From: Pseudoalteromonas aurantia
GTDB lineage: Bacteria; Pseudomonadota; Gammaproteobacteria; Enterobacterales; Alteromonadaceae
Direction of reading: 5' to 3'
DNA: 64,000 nt
Assembly: GCF_005886875.1 (NCBI RefSeq)
Contig: NZ_PNBY01000089.1
Span: 62,001 to 126,000, forward strand
This document shows positions 1-8,732 of the stretch, piece after piece (the stretch's first letter is position 1; each line of letters opens with the position of its first letter). The translations under genes and the position numbers were made by a program. The notes beneath the pieces were generated by a model. It did not search any database. It worked only from the letters and a program-made list of their open reading frames with translations, and had not been told where the DNA came from.

Positions 1-883
1 TGACCAAAATAGAAAAAGATGCCAGCGCATCAGAAGCAGTCCCATCATTGACAGTTATCACAATACCAGTATGGCTACCAATATCAGCAGCTGTTATGTC
101 TCCTGAAAGCTGACCTGTTGTTGTATCAAATTCAGCCCATTCAGGTTTATTTTCAATCGTAAAAATAAGGGAGTCGTTATCAAGGTTGGTCACACTTGGC
201 GTAAAGTCATAGCGGGTACCGGCATTAACAACTGTTTTGGCAGCCCCACTAATTTTAGAAGGTATATTACCATCTCCACCACATGCCGCGACCCCAGAGC
301 AGCCTAAACCATCAAAGGTATCTTTAGCAAAACCGACCCACTCATTAGATGGGATAAACGCGTCATCATAGATCGTATCTCCCACAATAATGCCTGTTTT
401 ACGACGTAATGTTCTATCGAGTGTGCTCGTCTCGCCACTGCCCCAGCTTTTACCCGGATCTGTACCCACTTGCCCAAAGCTATCAACCACTTTGCCATTT
501 AAAAATAGCGTTAACGCGTCATTACCATTGAAGCTAGTCGCATTACTGGTTGTATTACTGAACGCTTTAAGCGCATCGACCGCGCCACCATTGGTCAATA
601 CATAACTGCTTCCTGCAGCTAAAGTACCAGAGAGTACAATAGGCGTAACATCAGCATGAACTTTACCATTGGTGGTTAATGCAATTGAAACCTGAGTTAA
701 ATCGACGCTAGATACGCCAACATTGGTGATTTCTAGTGCTTTGTTACTACCACCTCCTTCAACATACTCAGTAAAAATAACATTGGCTGTCGCTTGACCC
801 ATAACAAGGTTCGCACATACCCCGGCAATTATACTGCGTTTTAAATATCGCAATCGCCTGTAAGCGCGTGTGTAATTAGACAT
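1..883 (-). CDS. Secreted lamin-tail-domain protein, ExeM/NucH-like (partial, C-terminus outside window)
   Basis: The reading frame is open from an ATG at 881-883 to the left edge, giving about 294 residues without a stop. A GGGA ribosome site lies 7 bases upstream of the ATG. The N-terminus has basic residues and a hydrophobic stretch ending near ATAN, typical of a signal peptide. Residues 35-60 (FTEYVEGGGSNKALEITNVG) match the start of a lamin-tail domain as found in extracellular nucleases of the ExeM/NucH type. An Ig-like putative domain follows (DNDSLIFTIENKPEWAEF near residues 235-250). The nuclease domain, if present, would lie outside the window, so function is inferred from the N-terminal architecture only. 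Confidence 0.7.
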   Translation of the reverse strand, partial: MSNYTRAYRRLRYLKRSIIAGVCANLVMGQATANVIFTEYVEGGGSNKALEITNVGVSSVDLTQVSIALTTNGKVHADVTPIVLSGTLAAGSSYVLTNGGAVDALKAFSNTTSNATSFNGNDALTLFLNGKVVDSFGQVGTDPGKSWGSGETSTLDRTLRRKTGIIVGDTIYDDAFIPSNEWVGFAKDTFDGLGCSGVAACGGDGNIPSKISGAAKTVVNAGTRYDFTPSVTNLDNDSLIFTIENKPEWAEFDTTTGQLSGDITAADIGSHTGIVITVNDGTASDALASFSILV

Positions 884-1465
884 AATATTCCCGTGTGTGT
901 ATTTTATCTCTTTGGTTTTAATAAAGTTATTAAAATCGAGATTTATTAGCTTACTTTTTATACAAAAAAGCCCATTCACAAAATAGGCTGGGACTATAAT
1001 AATGTATTATGAATTATTTATTAAAATTAAATTAATTACTCAAATTGAATTTACAACAAAAAGCAGCGGAAAAAATTAACAAATAGAAAGCTAAAAACAC
1101 AAACTTAAGATACTGATAAAATTAACTTAAATATGATAAATGCATAAGTAATCTTCTACTACCAATGTAAAAAGCAAGACTGTCATTATTAGCAAAAACA
1201 AAATAAACACATTTTAGATACAATTGAAACCTATAATAAACAAGTTGGAACGGTATTATTTTTACATTCGTTTACATTGTGTGTAAATAACATACGATTT
1301 AAGATGGGCTTATGTCTTGCGTTACTTATTAATTGCAACAACGCCTCATTGTTCTACTTTTATCCAGAACACTTGCTGACAGTGAGTGCGAATTGCGGCC
1401 AGAACCACCTGACAAATTCGAGTATGATAAGCTCTGTTAATAGATTTCTTTGAGGAACCAGAGTG
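884..1465. other. Intergenic region between divergent genes
   Basis: About 580 bases of strongly AT-rich sequence between the leftward secreted protein and the rightward ogt gene. I found no convincing open frame, RNA gene or long repeat. Promoters for both neighbours must lie here, but I cannot assign -35/-10 boxes with confidence. Confidence 0.5.
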
Positions 1466-1999
1466 ATGTTCGTTGATTACTTAAACACCCCGCTCGGTAC
1501 AATCGAGTGCGTATCATCTGAAAAAGGCCTAAGACACGTCATATTTTGTGGCGACCAGGTCAACGAGGCGAACCCTAATAAAATTACTCATATGTGTATT
1601 AAACAACTCGCTGAGTACTTTGATGGTTTACGCAGTACTTTTACCATTCCACTTGACCCAGTAGGTACCGATTTTCAACAGCAAGTGTGGCATTGCTTAA
1701 ACAGCATACCTTTTGGCGAAACTCGTTCTTATTTAGATATTGCCAAACAAGTTAATCGCCCGAAAGGATCGCAAGCCGTTGGTGGTGCCAATGGCAGAAA
1801 CCCAATCAGTATCATTGTGCCTTGCCATCGTGTTGTAGCCAGCACTGGTAAGTTAACAGGGTATGCAGGGGGGATAGAACGTAAATTATGGTTACTCGAA
1901 CATGAGGGCATTTGTATCAAAGCGTCTAATGAAACCAAACAGCTTGATATAAAAAACGTGTTACATACTCGCCAATCAAAAACACAATATTTAGTCTAA
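1466..1999 (+). CDS. ogt: Methylated-DNA--protein-cysteine methyltransferase
   Basis: Repairs O6-alkylguanine in DNA by transferring the alkyl group to its own cysteine. The active-site motif PCHRVV is present with the acceptor Cys at about residue 120, preceded by the DNA-binding stretch GETRSYLDIAKQV and VGGANGRNP, and followed by GYAGGIERKLWLLEHEG. The length of 177 residues fits the Ogt/MGMT family. The ATG at 1466 is preferred to the GTG at 1463 because TGAGGAA at 1451-1457 is then 8 bases away. The C-terminal tail of about 28 residues after the conserved domain is unremarkable. The gene stands alone; the FAD gene downstream starts more than 100 bases later. Confidence 0.93.
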   Translation: MFVDYLNTPLGTIECVSSEKGLRHVIFCGDQVNEANPNKITHMCIKQLAEYFDGLRSTFTIPLDPVGTDFQQQVWHCLNSIPFGETRSYLDIAKQVNRPKGSQAVGGANGRNPISIIVPCHRVVASTGKLTGYAGGIERKLWLLEHEGICIKASNETKQLDIKNVLHTRQSKTQYLV

Positions 2000-2117
2000 C
2001 TGAATGTAGAACACGCTCTCTCTTTACTCGCAACTCAAAACGATGGTACTTTCCAACTCAGTTGTTATCAAAAAAGTCTTTAGTAAACGCTTTAACATTG
2101 ATCTTTTTATTGAGGTT

Positions 2118-3263
2118 ATGAGTAAATTGGAAAATATACGTATATTGATTGTTGGTGCTGGGATCGCTGGAAGTGCCTTATTTCGTCGTTTAAAAGCACA
2201 GAGACATCAAGTTGATATTATTGAAAAGTCGCCTACTTTAACCAATGAAGGCGCCGCCATCTGTTTGCCTGCCAACGCAATGATTGAGCTTAAAAAGCTA
2301 GACTTAGTTGACCAAGTTATGGCATGCGCACATCAAGTAGAGCAAATTGAGTATGCGCTATCGAATGGCAAAACACTCGCTAAAGCGTCGCTTAATGATG
2401 CCCCATTAAATAAAGCGCCCTTCGTCGCTCTAAAGCGCGATGCACTAATGAATATACTCAGAAAAGACATCGCCAAAGAAATAACGCTCGATACTTGCCT
2501 GACCGATATTGAACACACCGATGAAGGTGCTACCGTGACGTTCAATAACGGGCACTCTCAGCACTACGATTTAGTGGTCGCCGCAGATGGGATTAACTCA
2601 CAAGTTAGGGAAATTATCCAACCTGACACGCCGTTACTAAAGCATACCGTGACCAATTGGCGATTTATCACCCAAAAGCCTTCACAAGACTTTCAACCTG
2701 TGTACTACGTAGGTAACACCTCATTATTTATGATTTACCCCATTAGTAATGAAGAAGTGTACTGCTATGGTCACGTTATCGACCCTACAGGGCAATACTA
2801 TGCGATGCCTGTTAAAACCGCGTTAAATGCCATATTTGCCAACTATGCAGCGCCCATAAAACATTGCCTAGACAACATGCCTGACAATAAAGATATTGTT
2901 CGAGGTGGCCTAAAAAGTGTTGCTAAAACAGAGTCTGTTTATAACAATGTGGTATTAATTGGTGATGCCCTACATGGTTGCCCACCTAGTTTGCAGCAAG
3001 GCGCAGGTATGTCTTTAGAAGATGTAAACTGTTTGGCTGAACAACTTACTGATAACACACTAGATTTACAGCAAGCACTGGCAAACTATCAACAAGCCCG
3101 CAGTGCACGAGTCGCTTGGACAGTTCAAGAATCAAATAAAATTATAAAGTTTGCAAGGTTAGGGCAAAGCTTTATAGGGCGGTTAGTAAGAAACTTTATT
3201 ATTCGCCGTACAGGCCCGGCAAATGTGGTTGGTTGGCGAAAGCTGTTAGCAGAAAAAATATAA
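2118..3263 (+). CDS. FAD-dependent monooxygenase (PHBH/UbiH-like)
   Basis: Flavoprotein aromatic-hydroxylase type. The N-terminus ILIVGAGIAGSALFRRL is the GxGxxG FAD site and IIEKSP continues the Rossmann fold; VVAADGINSQVRE is the central DG motif; VVLIGDALHGCPPSLQQGAGMSLEDV is the GD motif that binds the flavin ribityl chain. The ATG at 2118 puts the FAD motif where the family has it. An in-frame ATG at 2043 would add 25 residues but has no visible ribosome site; 2118 has GAGG only 2 bases upstream, so the start is not certain. The substrate is unknown, and no pathway genes are adjacent. A strong hairpin follows the stop. Confidence 0.85.
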   Translation: MSKLENIRILIVGAGIAGSALFRRLKAQRHQVDIIEKSPTLTNEGAAICLPANAMIELKKLDLVDQVMACAHQVEQIEYALSNGKTLAKASLNDAPLNKAPFVALKRDALMNILRKDIAKEITLDTCLTDIEHTDEGATVTFNNGHSQHYDLVVAADGINSQVREIIQPDTPLLKHTVTNWRFITQKPSQDFQPVYYVGNTSLFMIYPISNEEVYCYGHVIDPTGQYYAMPVKTALNAIFANYAAPIKHCLDNMPDNKDIVRGGLKSVAKTESVYNNVVLIGDALHGCPPSLQQGAGMSLEDVNCLAEQLTDNTLDLQQALANYQQARSARVAWTVQESNKIIKFARLGQSFIGRLVRNFIIRRTGPANVVGWRKLLAEKI

Positions 3264-3274
3264 GCACACGGCCA

Positions 3275-3308
3275 AAAGCATCATACACAATGGAATGCAT
3301 GATGCTTT
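3275..3308. terminator. Bidirectional hairpin between convergent genes
   Basis: A perfect 10-base stem (AAAGCATCAT at 3275-3284 with ATGATGCTTT at 3299-3308) lies between the convergent FAD monooxygenase and the Tat-exported protein. The A/T-rich stem ends give a T-run in either direction. Confidence 0.7.
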
Positions 3309-3328
3309 ATCACTACAACTTATACAGC

Positions 3329-4030
3329 TTAATGACCCGATAGCACCGTCACTGTGTCATTAAATTTACCACCGACACCGCTGATCACCTTATAACCATC
3401 TATTTGCCTAATATGTCCTATATGTCGGCCAATATGGTTATATGAAGACACATACACACCATTTGCAGCATAAACACGTATAATATTATCACTACTGGTC
3501 AGAACGTGAACATTACTTTGCTCATCGACCGTCAAGCTTTTTGGTCCATTGAGATCGTGCATTAATTCAGTCCCGAATTCGCCAATACTTGCTACAGTCT
3601 GGCCATAAAAATCAAGGGTTGTAATGCTATGTTTACCATATTCTAATATATGTACTGATTGAAGCGCATGATCAATGGCAAAGTCTTTAATACCCTCCAT
3701 CGTATCTGGTAAATGAATTTTACCCGCACTCTCGCCTTGCAACGTAAAAATACTAATTTCTTTCACCTGTTCAAAATATACATAAATAGAGTGTGCGTAA
3801 CGACGAATTATTCGCGGCTTTAGCTGAACCTCAACCGTCTCTCCTGTTGGCGTAATAACCACCATACTAGGAAAAACGATATTTAATTTACGTAAGGCAG
3901 CAACCGACAGTCGTTGTGCCATTTGGTCAACATGAGTATTATTTTTTTGCTCTTGAGCATGAGCTGATAAACCCAGTAACCCCGCCGAACAAAGCGCTGA
4001 GGTTGATTTTAAAAAGGTGCGGCGTTCCAT
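3329..4030 (-). CDS. Tat-exported protein of unknown function, possible beta-propeller
   Basis: The N-terminus MERRTFLKSTSALCSAGLLGLSA has the twin-arginine export signature RRTFLK followed by a hydrophobic stretch and AHA cleavage site. That signal sets the start at the ATG 4028-4030 rather than at upstream in-frame codons. The mature part of about 205 residues has repeated beta-strand segments (YVYFEQVKEISIFTLQG, VHILEYGKHSITTLDFYG, VHVLTSSDNIIRVYAANG) reminiscent of NHL/6-bladed propeller blades, which I infer by pattern only. No catalytic motif is visible. It converges on the FAD gene. Confidence 0.7.
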   Translation of the reverse strand: MERRTFLKSTSALCSAGLLGLSAHAQEQKNNTHVDQMAQRLSVAALRKLNIVFPSMVVITPTGETVEVQLKPRIIRRYAHSIYVYFEQVKEISIFTLQGESAGKIHLPDTMEGIKDFAIDHALQSVHILEYGKHSITTLDFYGQTVASIGEFGTELMHDLNGPKSLTVDEQSNVHVLTSSDNIIRVYAANGVYVSSYNHIGRHIGHIRQIDGYKVISGVGGKFNDTVTVLSGH

Positions 4031-4170
4031 AGCTAAGCTTCTAAAATGTGTCACAGTAGATATATTGTCACACGATTAAATAATGATTTAAATTACACTC
4101 AATTACAGTCATAAAAGGTTTAAAAAGATTGAATCATCTTGCTATTTTAAGGTTACTCACGGCCTAAACT

Positions 4171-4521
4171 TTGCCAATAAAAAATACATTAGACGGAATC
4201 TCATATGAACTTACCTCTTCGTCGCATTCAGCTTTTGAGGTAAATGAAAAAGGAGAAATCATTGTCACCGAGCCAACTGATTTAGACTACGAGCTTGGCA
4301 ATAATACTGCGACGCTGATGGTCGTCGCGACTGATAGTTTAGGCAATACATCAGCCGCTGCGGAAATAACCATTAACATCGAAGATGTACCTGAGAAAAC
4401 CACAGAGCAACCCATAGCAACAGCATCAACAGATTCATCTTCAGAATCTTCGGGCGCTTTTGCTTGGCTTGCGCTGTTTGCAATACCTTTTGCAGCACTT
4501 CGCCGCCGTAAGCAAAAATAA
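4171..4521 (+). pseudogene. Orphan C-terminal tail with cadherin-like repeat and GlyGly-CTERM anchor
   Basis: The 116-residue frame opens at a TTG directly after an in-frame TAA at 4165-4167. It encodes the end of a cadherin-type repeat (FEVNEKGEIIVTEPTDLDYE and TLMVVATDSLGNTSAAAEITINIEDV), then a Ser/Thr linker, then SSGAFAWLALFAIPFAALRRRKQK. The last segment is a GlyGly-CTERM-like sorting signal: small residues, hydrophobic helix, Arg-rich end, the type processed by rhombosortase. There is no signal peptide. It therefore looks like the 3-prime end of a large secreted protein whose 5-prime part was deleted. A short expressed protein cannot be excluded. Confidence 0.7.
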
Positions 4522-4536
4522 GTCTGTAAATACATA

Positions 4537-4564
4537 GAGCGCCAGTCAGCATTGATTGGCGCTC
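4537..4564. terminator. Hairpin between convergent genes
   Basis: GAGCGCCA at 4537-4544 pairs with TGGCGCTC at 4557-4564, and the inner GTCA/TGAT pairs extend the stem around a 4-base loop. It sits just past the GlyGly-CTERM fragment and before the deformylase stop. The flanks are only moderately T-rich, so the termination role is inferred. Confidence 0.5.
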
Positions 4565-4643
4565 ATGATATAACTTTTAGTATTTACAAGGGTAATAGGT
4601 ATCACCTCTTGCAACTATAATTGCAAGGTGGAGTTAATTTGAA

Positions 4644-5186
4644 TTACCTATTTGCAAACTGCTTATACCATTCACTTTCACTGATTAAATCTTGCGTTGA
4701 CTCTAATTGGTCAATAAACGTCAGCCCATTTAAGTGATCCAGTTCATGCTGAAAAATGCGAGCGACAAAATCATGAAAAGTTTTATGTTGCTCATTACCC
4801 TGTTGGTCAAAGTATTTAACGGTAATTGCAGTATGTCTAGGTACTAAGCCACGCATACTGGGCACACTTAAGCAGCCTTCCCACCCTTTTACTTTTTCTT
4901 TTGAATACGATAGAACCTCTGGATTGATGATAGCGGTGGGTTCCATTAAAGGTGCATCTGGATATCGCGCATTCGGCTTTGAACACATAATAAAGATGCG
5001 TTTACTATGATGTATTTGTGGAGCTGCAATTCCCACACCACCCGCTTTTGATACCACAAGCAGCATGGTGGTAATTAATTGCTGACACTCATCCGAGAGA
5101 ATATCCTCTACTTTAGACGCGGGCTGTCTTAATACTGGCGCGCCCAACTGAGCAATATCATATCTGTGCGTGTTTACATTATTCAT
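4644..5186 (-). CDS. def: Peptide deformylase
   Basis: Metal-dependent removal of the N-formyl group from nascent proteins. All three family motifs are intact: GVGIAAPQ (residues 50-57), EGCLS (103-107, Cys105 a metal ligand) and QHELDH (146-151, two His ligands and the catalytic Glu). Length (180) fits the family. It is not next to fmt, unlike the usual housekeeping def, so it may be a second copy; this cannot be tested within the window. The ATG at 5184-5186 has AAGGAAA upstream. Confidence 0.92.
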   Translation of the reverse strand: MNNVNTHRYDIAQLGAPVLRQPASKVEDILSDECQQLITTMLLVVSKAGGVGIAAPQIHHSKRIFIMCSKPNARYPDAPLMEPTAIINPEVLSYSKEKVKGWEGCLSVPSMRGLVPRHTAITVKYFDQQGNEQHKTFHDFVARIFQHELDHLNGLTFIDQLESTQDLISESEWYKQFANR

Positions 5187-5317
5187 TGAGTTTCCTTTTT
5201 TATGCTCAGCTGACCGCGCGATGTTTACTTTGCTTTTTACTCTTAAATAAGCTGTGCGATATCATTACCCAACAATAACACTCACTTTATAAACTAGCTG
5301 ATGATATGTTGATAACG

Positions 5318-7444
5318 CTAATTAGCTGCCAACACTAACTCAGCCAGCGATTTTTTTGACGCAACATGATTGCTAAACAACACATTCGTATGATTTACAT
5401 CGGTTAAATAGTCTATGGTTTTTGGCACAGCACCTAACACTTGAAATTCTGTCGAGTTCAAATCATAAGACCACAACTGTGATGCTTCATTTACCCCATA
5501 AATTACATTATGTGTGATCACGAATCGCTTATCACTGCCTTGAGACATCAAGGGCGGAATTAAGGTATCTTCAACCGAGCCTGTTATCCAAAAACGGTCG
5601 AGTAGATCCGTGTAAATAACACGTCCATCCTCACTTTTTTGTGCCCATTTGACGCTTTTTTCACTCACTATTGTATAAGCTGAATTTCTCAAATTAAGCG
5701 CAACAAGCATAGGCTGCCCATCAATATTGACTAGCCCCAATGCACTGTCATCTTTACTGTTCCACTGAAACAACTCTCGAATAGGGTCATTCATCGGTAT
5801 ACGCTTTTGGCTGCCATCTAATAACACCCTGAATAACTCAGAATTCACATTCACTAACACACTCTGTCCATCTTGCGCCCAATGAATGCCATTAAAATAG
5901 CTGTCTTTTGGAAAATTACTGAGCTTTTGTGAGCCTTTACCATCATACAGCCATATTTGAGCCTCCCCCGAACGATTCGACTGAAAAGCGATTAAATCTC
6001 CACCAGGCTGAAACTGCGCTGCGTGTTCAAATTGAGTTGAACGGTCGAGGGTAACATAATTCTCAGCGTGTACATTTGATAACGCCATCATCGCAATATC
6101 ACTATCATAAAACCCCTTTACCACTAATGCGCGCTGGCCATTTAGATGAAAAGTAGGCGTACTAATGGAAGTGTCTAATGGAATACTAATATTCGACACT
6201 TGGCCATCAAAGGTAAGGCCAAATAACTGTCGGCCAGTGCTAAAAATAAGCTGCTCATCATCAGGGGTAAAATTAGGTGAAATGCGTCGATAAGGTGATA
6301 TTTCAGGTATGTTTTCAACGGGCTGACTCGATACGAGTTCACCACTTGGCCTGACTATATCTAAATAACGCTGGTGATCATTTCTCAGTACAATTAATGC
6401 GATTAAGTTATCTTTACCGGAGTAATCATAATCAATGAAACGGCCATCAAGCACATCATAAATAGTCTGACTTTCATTGCCAGAGACTGAATATAAGATC
6501 AGCTTCCAACGTTTATCAGTCAGCTGCATCAGTAACACTTGATCGTCATTCAACCATGTCGGTTTGATTATTTTGGTATTTTTACACTCCATGATTTGTG
6601 TCGGTTGATTATGCCCCTCAAATGCCTTTGCAACATCAAGACGCTGTAATGTATAACACTGCTTTTGGGTGACGGGTGTTGTGCAGTCGTTGGCTTCAAT
6701 ATAAATAAGCTGTTTGCCATCATCAGACAGGCTATGCTCACCATACGTGCCTAATTTATCCATGAGCGGGGTTTCACGCCCAGTTTCAAGATGCTTGGCC
6801 CAAATACTACTGCGACATAGTTTTTCAGGGTAACGCTGAAATATGACATATTGACCATCCGCTGAATACACACCACCATATTCTTTATTATCTGTTGCGG
6901 TCAATGAGCGTAGCTCTTTTACCTCAAATTCAAAAGGTTTAGAGCCATTGAAGTAACCCATACTGTTCAAGCCAATGCCTACCCCAAACAAAAGAGTTAA
7001 CATAAAACCAGCAAAAATATGGCGCCAAGATCTGTTACCTTTTTGCCGCTCTTTTCCCCCAGCAAGTGCGTGTGTTTCATTAGCTGATTGCTTACTGCGC
7101 TTTGTTAGTTTGGGAGTCGTGATATTTGCTTGCCAACGTACCTCGCACTCCAAACTGTATCCTTGCTTGGCATGCGTTTTAATATATGCCTTCGATTCAA
7201 GGTTGGCACTTAATACTTTTCTTAATTGTGCAATACTCCTTTGTAACGTATTTGGCGTAACAATGGTATCAGGCCATACTGCGGTCAGTAACTCATCTTG
7301 GCTCACCACTTGGTTAACATTTTTAGCAAGGCACGTGAGTACAGCTAAAGCCTTAGGCGGCACTGTTTGAGTTTGGTGATCATAGGTAACTTGATTTCGA
7401 GAGAGGTCGATAAAAAAATCACCTACCCAATATTGAACAGACAT
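5318..7444 (-). CDS. CadC-like transmembrane transcriptional regulator with periplasmic propeller
   Basis: The N-terminal 100 residues form an OmpR/PhoB-type winged helix (VWPDTIVTPNTLQRSIAQLRKVL, KTHAKQGYSL). A basic linker and one membrane helix follow at about residues 142-165. The remaining 540 residues, outside the membrane, carry TolB/WD40-like repeats (YSADGQYVIFQ, SDDGKQLIYIE, FQPGGDLIAFQSNRSGEAQIW). This is the layout of one-component membrane sensors like CadC, where the periplasmic part senses and the cytoplasmic part binds DNA. The ATG at 7442-7444 is chosen because GGAAAG lies 7 bases upstream; an upstream TTG lacks a site. It is divergent from the secreted esterase, a likely target. 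Confidence 0.85.
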   Translation of the reverse strand: MSVQYWVGDFFIDLSRNQVTYDHQTQTVPPKALAVLTCLAKNVNQVVSQDELLTAVWPDTIVTPNTLQRSIAQLRKVLSANLESKAYIKTHAKQGYSLECEVRWQANITTPKLTKRSKQSANETHALAGGKERQKGNRSWRHIFAGFMLTLLFGVGIGLNSMGYFNGSKPFEFEVKELRSLTATDNKEYGGVYSADGQYVIFQRYPEKLCRSSIWAKHLETGRETPLMDKLGTYGEHSLSDDGKQLIYIEANDCTTPVTQKQCYTLQRLDVAKAFEGHNQPTQIMECKNTKIIKPTWLNDDQVLLMQLTDKRWKLILYSVSGNESQTIYDVLDGRFIDYDYSGKDNLIALIVLRNDHQRYLDIVRPSGELVSSQPVENIPEISPYRRISPNFTPDDEQLIFSTGRQLFGLTFDGQVSNISIPLDTSISTPTFHLNGQRALVVKGFYDSDIAMMALSNVHAENYVTLDRSTQFEHAAQFQPGGDLIAFQSNRSGEAQIWLYDGKGSQKLSNFPKDSYFNGIHWAQDGQSVLVNVNSELFRVLLDGSQKRIPMNDPIRELFQWNSKDDSALGLVNIDGQPMLVALNLRNSAYTIVSEKSVKWAQKSEDGRVIYTDLLDRFWITGSVEDTLIPPLMSQGSDKRFVITHNVIYGVNEASQLWSYDLNSTEFQVLGAVPKTIDYLTDVNHTNVLFSNHVASKKSLAELVLAAN

Positions 7445-7697
7445 ATCTACGCTTTCCAAAGGTGAATAATATAAATTAATACGCTATTTAAATGAAAAAC
7501 CATCCTACCATACCGTTTGAACATCCCAAAATTAGGCTTATAAACATATGATAAATATATTATTAATTTAAATTATCGATATATCATTTATAAATCAGCA
7601 CAACATCAGGTTTTTCCATATTTTTGCCTATACAGTCAAGTTCAACATTGAGTCAAAAAGTATTCATTAAAATAATAGATAAAAAGGAAACACCATC
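7445..7697. promoter_or_regulatory. Shared upstream region of CadC-like gene and esterase
   Basis: The 253 bases between the divergent genes are very AT-rich and hold no open frame. Both promoters and any binding site of the CadC-like regulator should be here. I could not define a specific operator by eye. Confidence 0.4.
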
Positions 7698-8552
7698 ATG
7701 ACCATACAAAAACACTTTATCCTTGTGTTGAGCTATCTAGTAACCCTGTTAATTATTTCAGTCGCTCAAGCAAAAGAGTTTCATTTACCCAACACCCACA
7801 TAGTGCCTATTAATGATACTCAGTTAGCGCGTCAGTACGAACTTTTAATTACTTTACCTGATGGATATAACAAAAACGCCAAAAAGCCTTATCCTGTGGT
7901 TTATTACACCGATGCCCCCATGCATGTTAGCTTACTCTCAAGCGCAAGCAACTTCATATTAAACGAGACTATTTTAGTTGGGATCTCATGGCAAACGAAC
8001 ACCACTGGCGCGCTCAAAAAACGGGGAGTGAGCGCTAGTCGTGTTCGTGATTATTCAATTAATGAATCGAGTAATGCTGCAAGACAAGCAAAATATCAAT
8101 ATGGTCAAGCCAGTACCCACTTAGCGTTTATAAGAAACACCGTGTTTCAATACATAGAAAAAAACTACGCTGCTGACCCAAGCAACCGCACCTACTTTGG
8201 TTTTTCATTGGGAGGATTGTTTGGGGCATACATATTAACGGCGCACCCTGATACTTTCAAAAACTACATCTTGGGTAGCCCAGCACTGCGCGGTGATATA
8301 CCACTACTTACAAAGCTTAGTAACAACCACACACACCTTAATGCCAATGTGTTTATTTCTTACGGTGCATTAGAGTCAAAGCTTGCAGATCACGTAAATG
8401 AGTTTATTGATGTATTACAAAAAAGAAATGATAACAGCTTGAAGCTACAAACCGCGGTGATTGACGCAGCGGGCCACAGTGATTCATTTCCAATGGTTGG
8501 GGTACGCAGTATTATGTGGTTATCGTCGTTGACCGATATAAAGACGCATTAA
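7698..8552 (+). CDS. Secreted alpha/beta-hydrolase, esterase D/Fes family
   Basis: A signal peptide (hydrophobic residues 8-25, cleaved near AQA) precedes an esterase domain of the Fes/IroE type. The nucleophile elbow is GFSLGGLFGAY, the acidic residue is probably in SYGALESKL, and the catalytic His in AAGHSDSFP. ELLITLPDGYNKNAKKPYPVVYYTD matches the family start. AAGGAAA upstream of the ATG supports the start. Members hydrolyse siderophore esters or other esters; no siderophore gene is nearby, so the substrate is unknown. Divergent from the CadC-like regulator. Confidence 0.85.
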   Translation: MTIQKHFILVLSYLVTLLIISVAQAKEFHLPNTHIVPINDTQLARQYELLITLPDGYNKNAKKPYPVVYYTDAPMHVSLLSSASNFILNETILVGISWQTNTTGALKKRGVSASRVRDYSINESSNAARQAKYQYGQASTHLAFIRNTVFQYIEKNYAADPSNRTYFGFSLGGLFGAYILTAHPDTFKNYILGSPALRGDIPLLTKLSNNHTHLNANVFISYGALESKLADHVNEFIDVLQKRNDNSLKLQTAVIDAAGHSDSFPMVGVRSIMWLSSLTDIKTH

Positions 8553-8732
8553 AGCACCCCCTTCCTCACCACGGTGGTTGCCTTGTGATTAAAACGCTCT
8601 TGTGATAAAAACAAGACAAATTTGCCTGCTTTCATATCGTATTTACAACGTACCTAATGAAAGCGGCATACATCATAATTATATTAGCAATACCTAACGT
8701 TCTGCCCATCAATAACTAAAACGAAGAATGCA

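Noticed and set aside
961..1000. AAGCCC...GGCT as a possible terminator
   Set aside because: The stem is 4-5 bases with a long loop; it is chance in an AT-rich tract.
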